From Willaertia magna (lineage: Eukaryota; Heterolobosea; Eutetramitea; Acrasida; Naegleriidae), in contig CADWAF010005443.1 in NCBI GenBank assembly GCA_902984215.1, forward strand, positions 1 to 10,668: a stretch of DNA of 10,668 nt, in the 5' to 3' direction. The position numbers were made by a program, and so were the translations under genes. How positions within the stretch are numbered: the first letter of the stretch is position 1; every line of letters starts with the position of its first letter. Below, piece by piece: positions 8,709-10,668 of the stretch. Under the pieces are notes generated by a model. That model searched no databases, was not told the DNA's origin, and was given only the letters and a program-made list of their open reading frames with translations.

Positions 8709-8960
8709 GAGGTAAAGTTTGATTTAAGAGAGGTTGATATAAAAAAATAGTTAATAATATTAATAAAAAAAATATTGTTGAAACTATTTTGTAAATTTAA
8801 ATTTATTTATTAGACAAAAAATTAAAAAAGTAAAGAATTGAATAAAGATAAAAGAAAAAAGTTAAAAATGACTTAATTTTAGATGGATAGTATAGATTTA
8901 AAAAAATATATATTTTTTATTTTGAATATACTTAAATATTTTATATATTTTAAAAAAAAT
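8709..8960 (+). pseudogene. Eroded plus-strand coding relic with several frame breaks
   Basis: From 8709 the + frame reads EVKFDLREVDIKK up to TAG 8748-8750, with G at first codon positions throughout. At a run of eight A (8765-8772) the reading shifts back one base and continues NIVETIL, two TAA codons, then IYLLDKKLKK to 8830. A further shift gives a lysine-rich KELNKDKRKKLKMT and MDSIDLKK. The number of shifts needed makes the reconstruction tentative, but this stretch is richer in G than anything nearby. No family is recognised. It diverges from the minus-strand relics at 8266-8624, with the palindrome between them. Confidence 0.3.
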
Positions 8961-10301
8961 AAAAAAATAATTTTAAAATTATTAATAATATAATAGTAGC
9001 ATAAATTTTAAATATATATTTTTTATTAAATATTATAAATAAAAATTGTTTATAATATTAAAATTTTAATATATATATTTTTATTTATTAGTTTTTATTT
9101 TTAAAATATTTATTTATAAATATTAATTAATAAATATTTATTTAATGTAATTAATATTTTAAAAATATTAAATTTATCTTATTTTTAATATATTTATTAA
9201 ATCTATCCTTATACTTTATTATTAAATATAATTATAAATCAATATTTTATATCATCTATTGTTTTAAAATTATTAATAAAGATATTTATATTATAAATTT
9301 ATATAAATTAAAAAGTTTATATTAAATTTATAAAATATATTATTATTATTAATAAATTTATTTATATATTAAATTTTTTTAATTTTAGTTTATTTTTATA
9401 AATATATATAAATTTTAACTTCTTTTTAAATTATATAATTTTACTACAATATAAATATAAATTAATAAACATTTATTTTTATAATAAAAAACTTTTTATT
9501 TATTAATATTATAAAAATTTTTAAAAAATTTATTAATATTTTCTATAAATAATTACTTTTGAATTAATAATATTAATTATTTTCTTTTTATTTATTTTAA
9601 TTAAACATCTTCTAAAATCTAAAATAAACTGTAGTTATTAAATATATTGAATTAAATATTATTTAAAAGATTAAAATAAACTATATTTGATTAAATATAG
9701 AATTATAATTTATATAATTAATTTTATTTTATTTTATTTTATTTATGATTATTTTAAAATTAAAATTTATTTTTAATTTATTTTTTAATATATTGTATTT
9801 AAAATAAAAATATAACTTTAAAATAAAAAAATTAATTTAAATTTTTTTATATTTCTTTTAAGTACAACCATTTATAAAAAGTCTTTAATATTTAAAAAAT
9901 AAATTTTACAATCAATACCTTTTAAGTTTTCATATAATTTATAATATTATTTGTAAAATTATTATAAAAAGTAATTTTTCAAAGAAAAAGTTAAAATTTT
10001 GATAAAGAAAAAAAATACTAAAGAAGAGTATAGTTAATTAATAAAATTATATTATATTAGAAGACTATTAAAAAAATAAAAATAAAGTCTTTAATTTATT
10101 AATTTTATTAATATAATAAAGTCGATCATCTAATTTAATCTTATTCTTATATTTAATTATTAAAAAATTTCATCTTTTATTACTAAGTATCAAAATAAAG
10201 TAATTTATAAATTTTCTAAAATCTTTAATTATAGGTTTTATCTTTTAACTTTATGTTTAAAATTATCTAAGATTGATTAAAAAAATAAAAAAATATCATA
10301 A
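8961..10301. other. AT-saturated DNA without a defensible gene
   Basis: Standard-code frames are densely stopped on both strands. Minus-strand frames look protein-like if TAA and TAG are read as amino acids, but with so little G any frame does, so this is not evidence. The pentanucleotide repeat at 9721-9744 is listed separately. Slightly higher C/G occurs at 9860-10000 and 10120-10260 without a clear frame. Confidence 0.5.
9721..9744 (+). repeat. ATTTT microsatellite
   Basis: Four perfect ATTTT units (9721-9740) and a partial fifth. This is a simple slippage repeat. Confidence 0.8.
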
Positions 10302-10457
10302 TTAATAGCCTTACTATCTATTAAAATTAAAAAATCTATTTTTATAATCAAAAATATTGATAATATAATTTTTATTATTGTACTTTTAATTTGTTCTTTG
10401 TTTATTTATAATTTAAAAAAAGTTTTCACTGTAGATGATTTGGAATTTTTAGAGTAA
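10302..10457 (+). pseudogene. Open coding-like fragment, possible exon or relic
   Basis: This + frame is open for 51 codons to TAA 10455-10457 with no ATG start. G lies mostly at first codon positions (GCC, GAT, GTA, GTT, GAA, GAG). It reads as a hydrophobic, membrane-like middle (IIFIIVLLICSLFIY) followed by the soluble-looking end NLKKVFTVDDLEFLE. A perfect 5' splice-site consensus GTAAGT occurs at 10454-10459, overlapping the stop, so this could be the end of an exon and not the end of a protein. Length alone is near chance for this composition. The codon phase and residue mix are what support it. No family recognised. Confidence 0.3.
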
Positions 10458-10668
10458 GTTATTATTATTTTAATTATTTAATCTTTATTAATTTTATTAT
10501 TAACATTATTAAAAATATAAAAATTAAAACAAACTATATTTTATTATTAATAACTATAAATTAAGACAACTTTTTAGAATAGATTAAAAATTTAAAAAGT
10601 ATTTATTTTTAATATTTTATGTAAAGATTAATGTTTGTTTTTTTATATATATAATTATGAGACTATTA
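10458..10668. other. AT-rich right edge
   Basis: No coherent frame or structure seen. The window ends in AT-rich sequence. Confidence 0.5.

Noticed and set aside
8961..10450. Very long minus-strand frames if TAA and TAG are read as glutamine (ciliate-like code)
   Set aside because: With almost no G, TGA is rare in every frame, so any frame looks open and protein-like under that code. Competing frames gave equally plausible text, so the reading carries no weight.
1..10668. Mitochondrial DNA, suggested by extreme AT content and a TGA where tryptophan fits
   Set aside because: No mitochondrial protein, rRNA or tRNA is recognisable, TAA interrupts the same frames, and the island is a nuclear-type DNA transposon.
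1..10668. tRNA genes, rRNA, CRISPR array, bacterial promoters or terminators
   Set aside because: No cloverleaf arms or GTTCGA-type loop, no regularly spaced repeat-spacer pattern and no bacterial gene organisation. TATA-like boxes are meaningless at this composition.

Overview
This is an extremely AT-rich eukaryotic nuclear-type window. By eye the flanks are well under 10% G+C, with several 60-base lines holding almost none. One island at about 2880-5035 stands out at roughly 30% G+C. There are no bacterial-style operons, no tRNA or rRNA, and no CRISPR array. The base composition and asparagine/lysine-type relic codons fit an AT-driven genome such as an early-diverging fungus (anaerobic gut fungi, some arbuscular mycorrhizal fungi, microsporidia), an amoebozoan or a ciliate. 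The window alone cannot decide between them.

The island (2881-5035, + strand) is a decayed DNA transposon. One long coding region, 3015-5020, can be followed through in-frame TAA codons at 3072, 3720 and 4311 and a one-base frame change near 4437, ending at TGA 5018-5020. The joined reading matches, from memory, a multi-copy and largely unnamed family of transposase-like proteins seen in hydra, aphids and arbuscular mycorrhizal fungi. Landmarks occur in the expected order: a basic GRRR patch, HERRR, a helix-turn-helix-like SKSTIRR segment, a candidate D-D-E triad (codons 3945, 4272, 4404), a C-x5-CC-P-x-R-A cluster and a terminal C2H2 zinc finger. Upstream lie a hairpin with arms of about 20 nt (2941-2997), three TTGTTGYAA motifs and a three-copy 15-bp tandem repeat (2751-2795). 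Clear terminal inverted repeats were not found, so the element ends are uncertain.

The flanks (1-2880 and 5036-10668) are mostly AT-saturated DNA without intact genes. Several stretches still show coding-like phase, with G concentrated at first codon positions (GAT, GAA, GTT, GGT) and fewer stops than this composition predicts: 2093-2424 (+), 5680-6133 (+), 8266-8525 and 8557-8624 (-), 8709-8960 (+) and 10302-10457 (+). I read these as unidentified gene or transposon relics eroded by C-to-T/G-to-A and A-run indels, as in RIP-like or general AT-driven decay, with modest confidence. Structural repeats include a 31-nt inverted repeat (29/31 matches) at 6375-6491, a 15-bp palindrome at 6675-6706, a 9-bp tandem repeat at 5360-5395, phased A-tracts at 1891-1930, and an imperfect palindrome at 8596-8690 where the strand base bias reverses.
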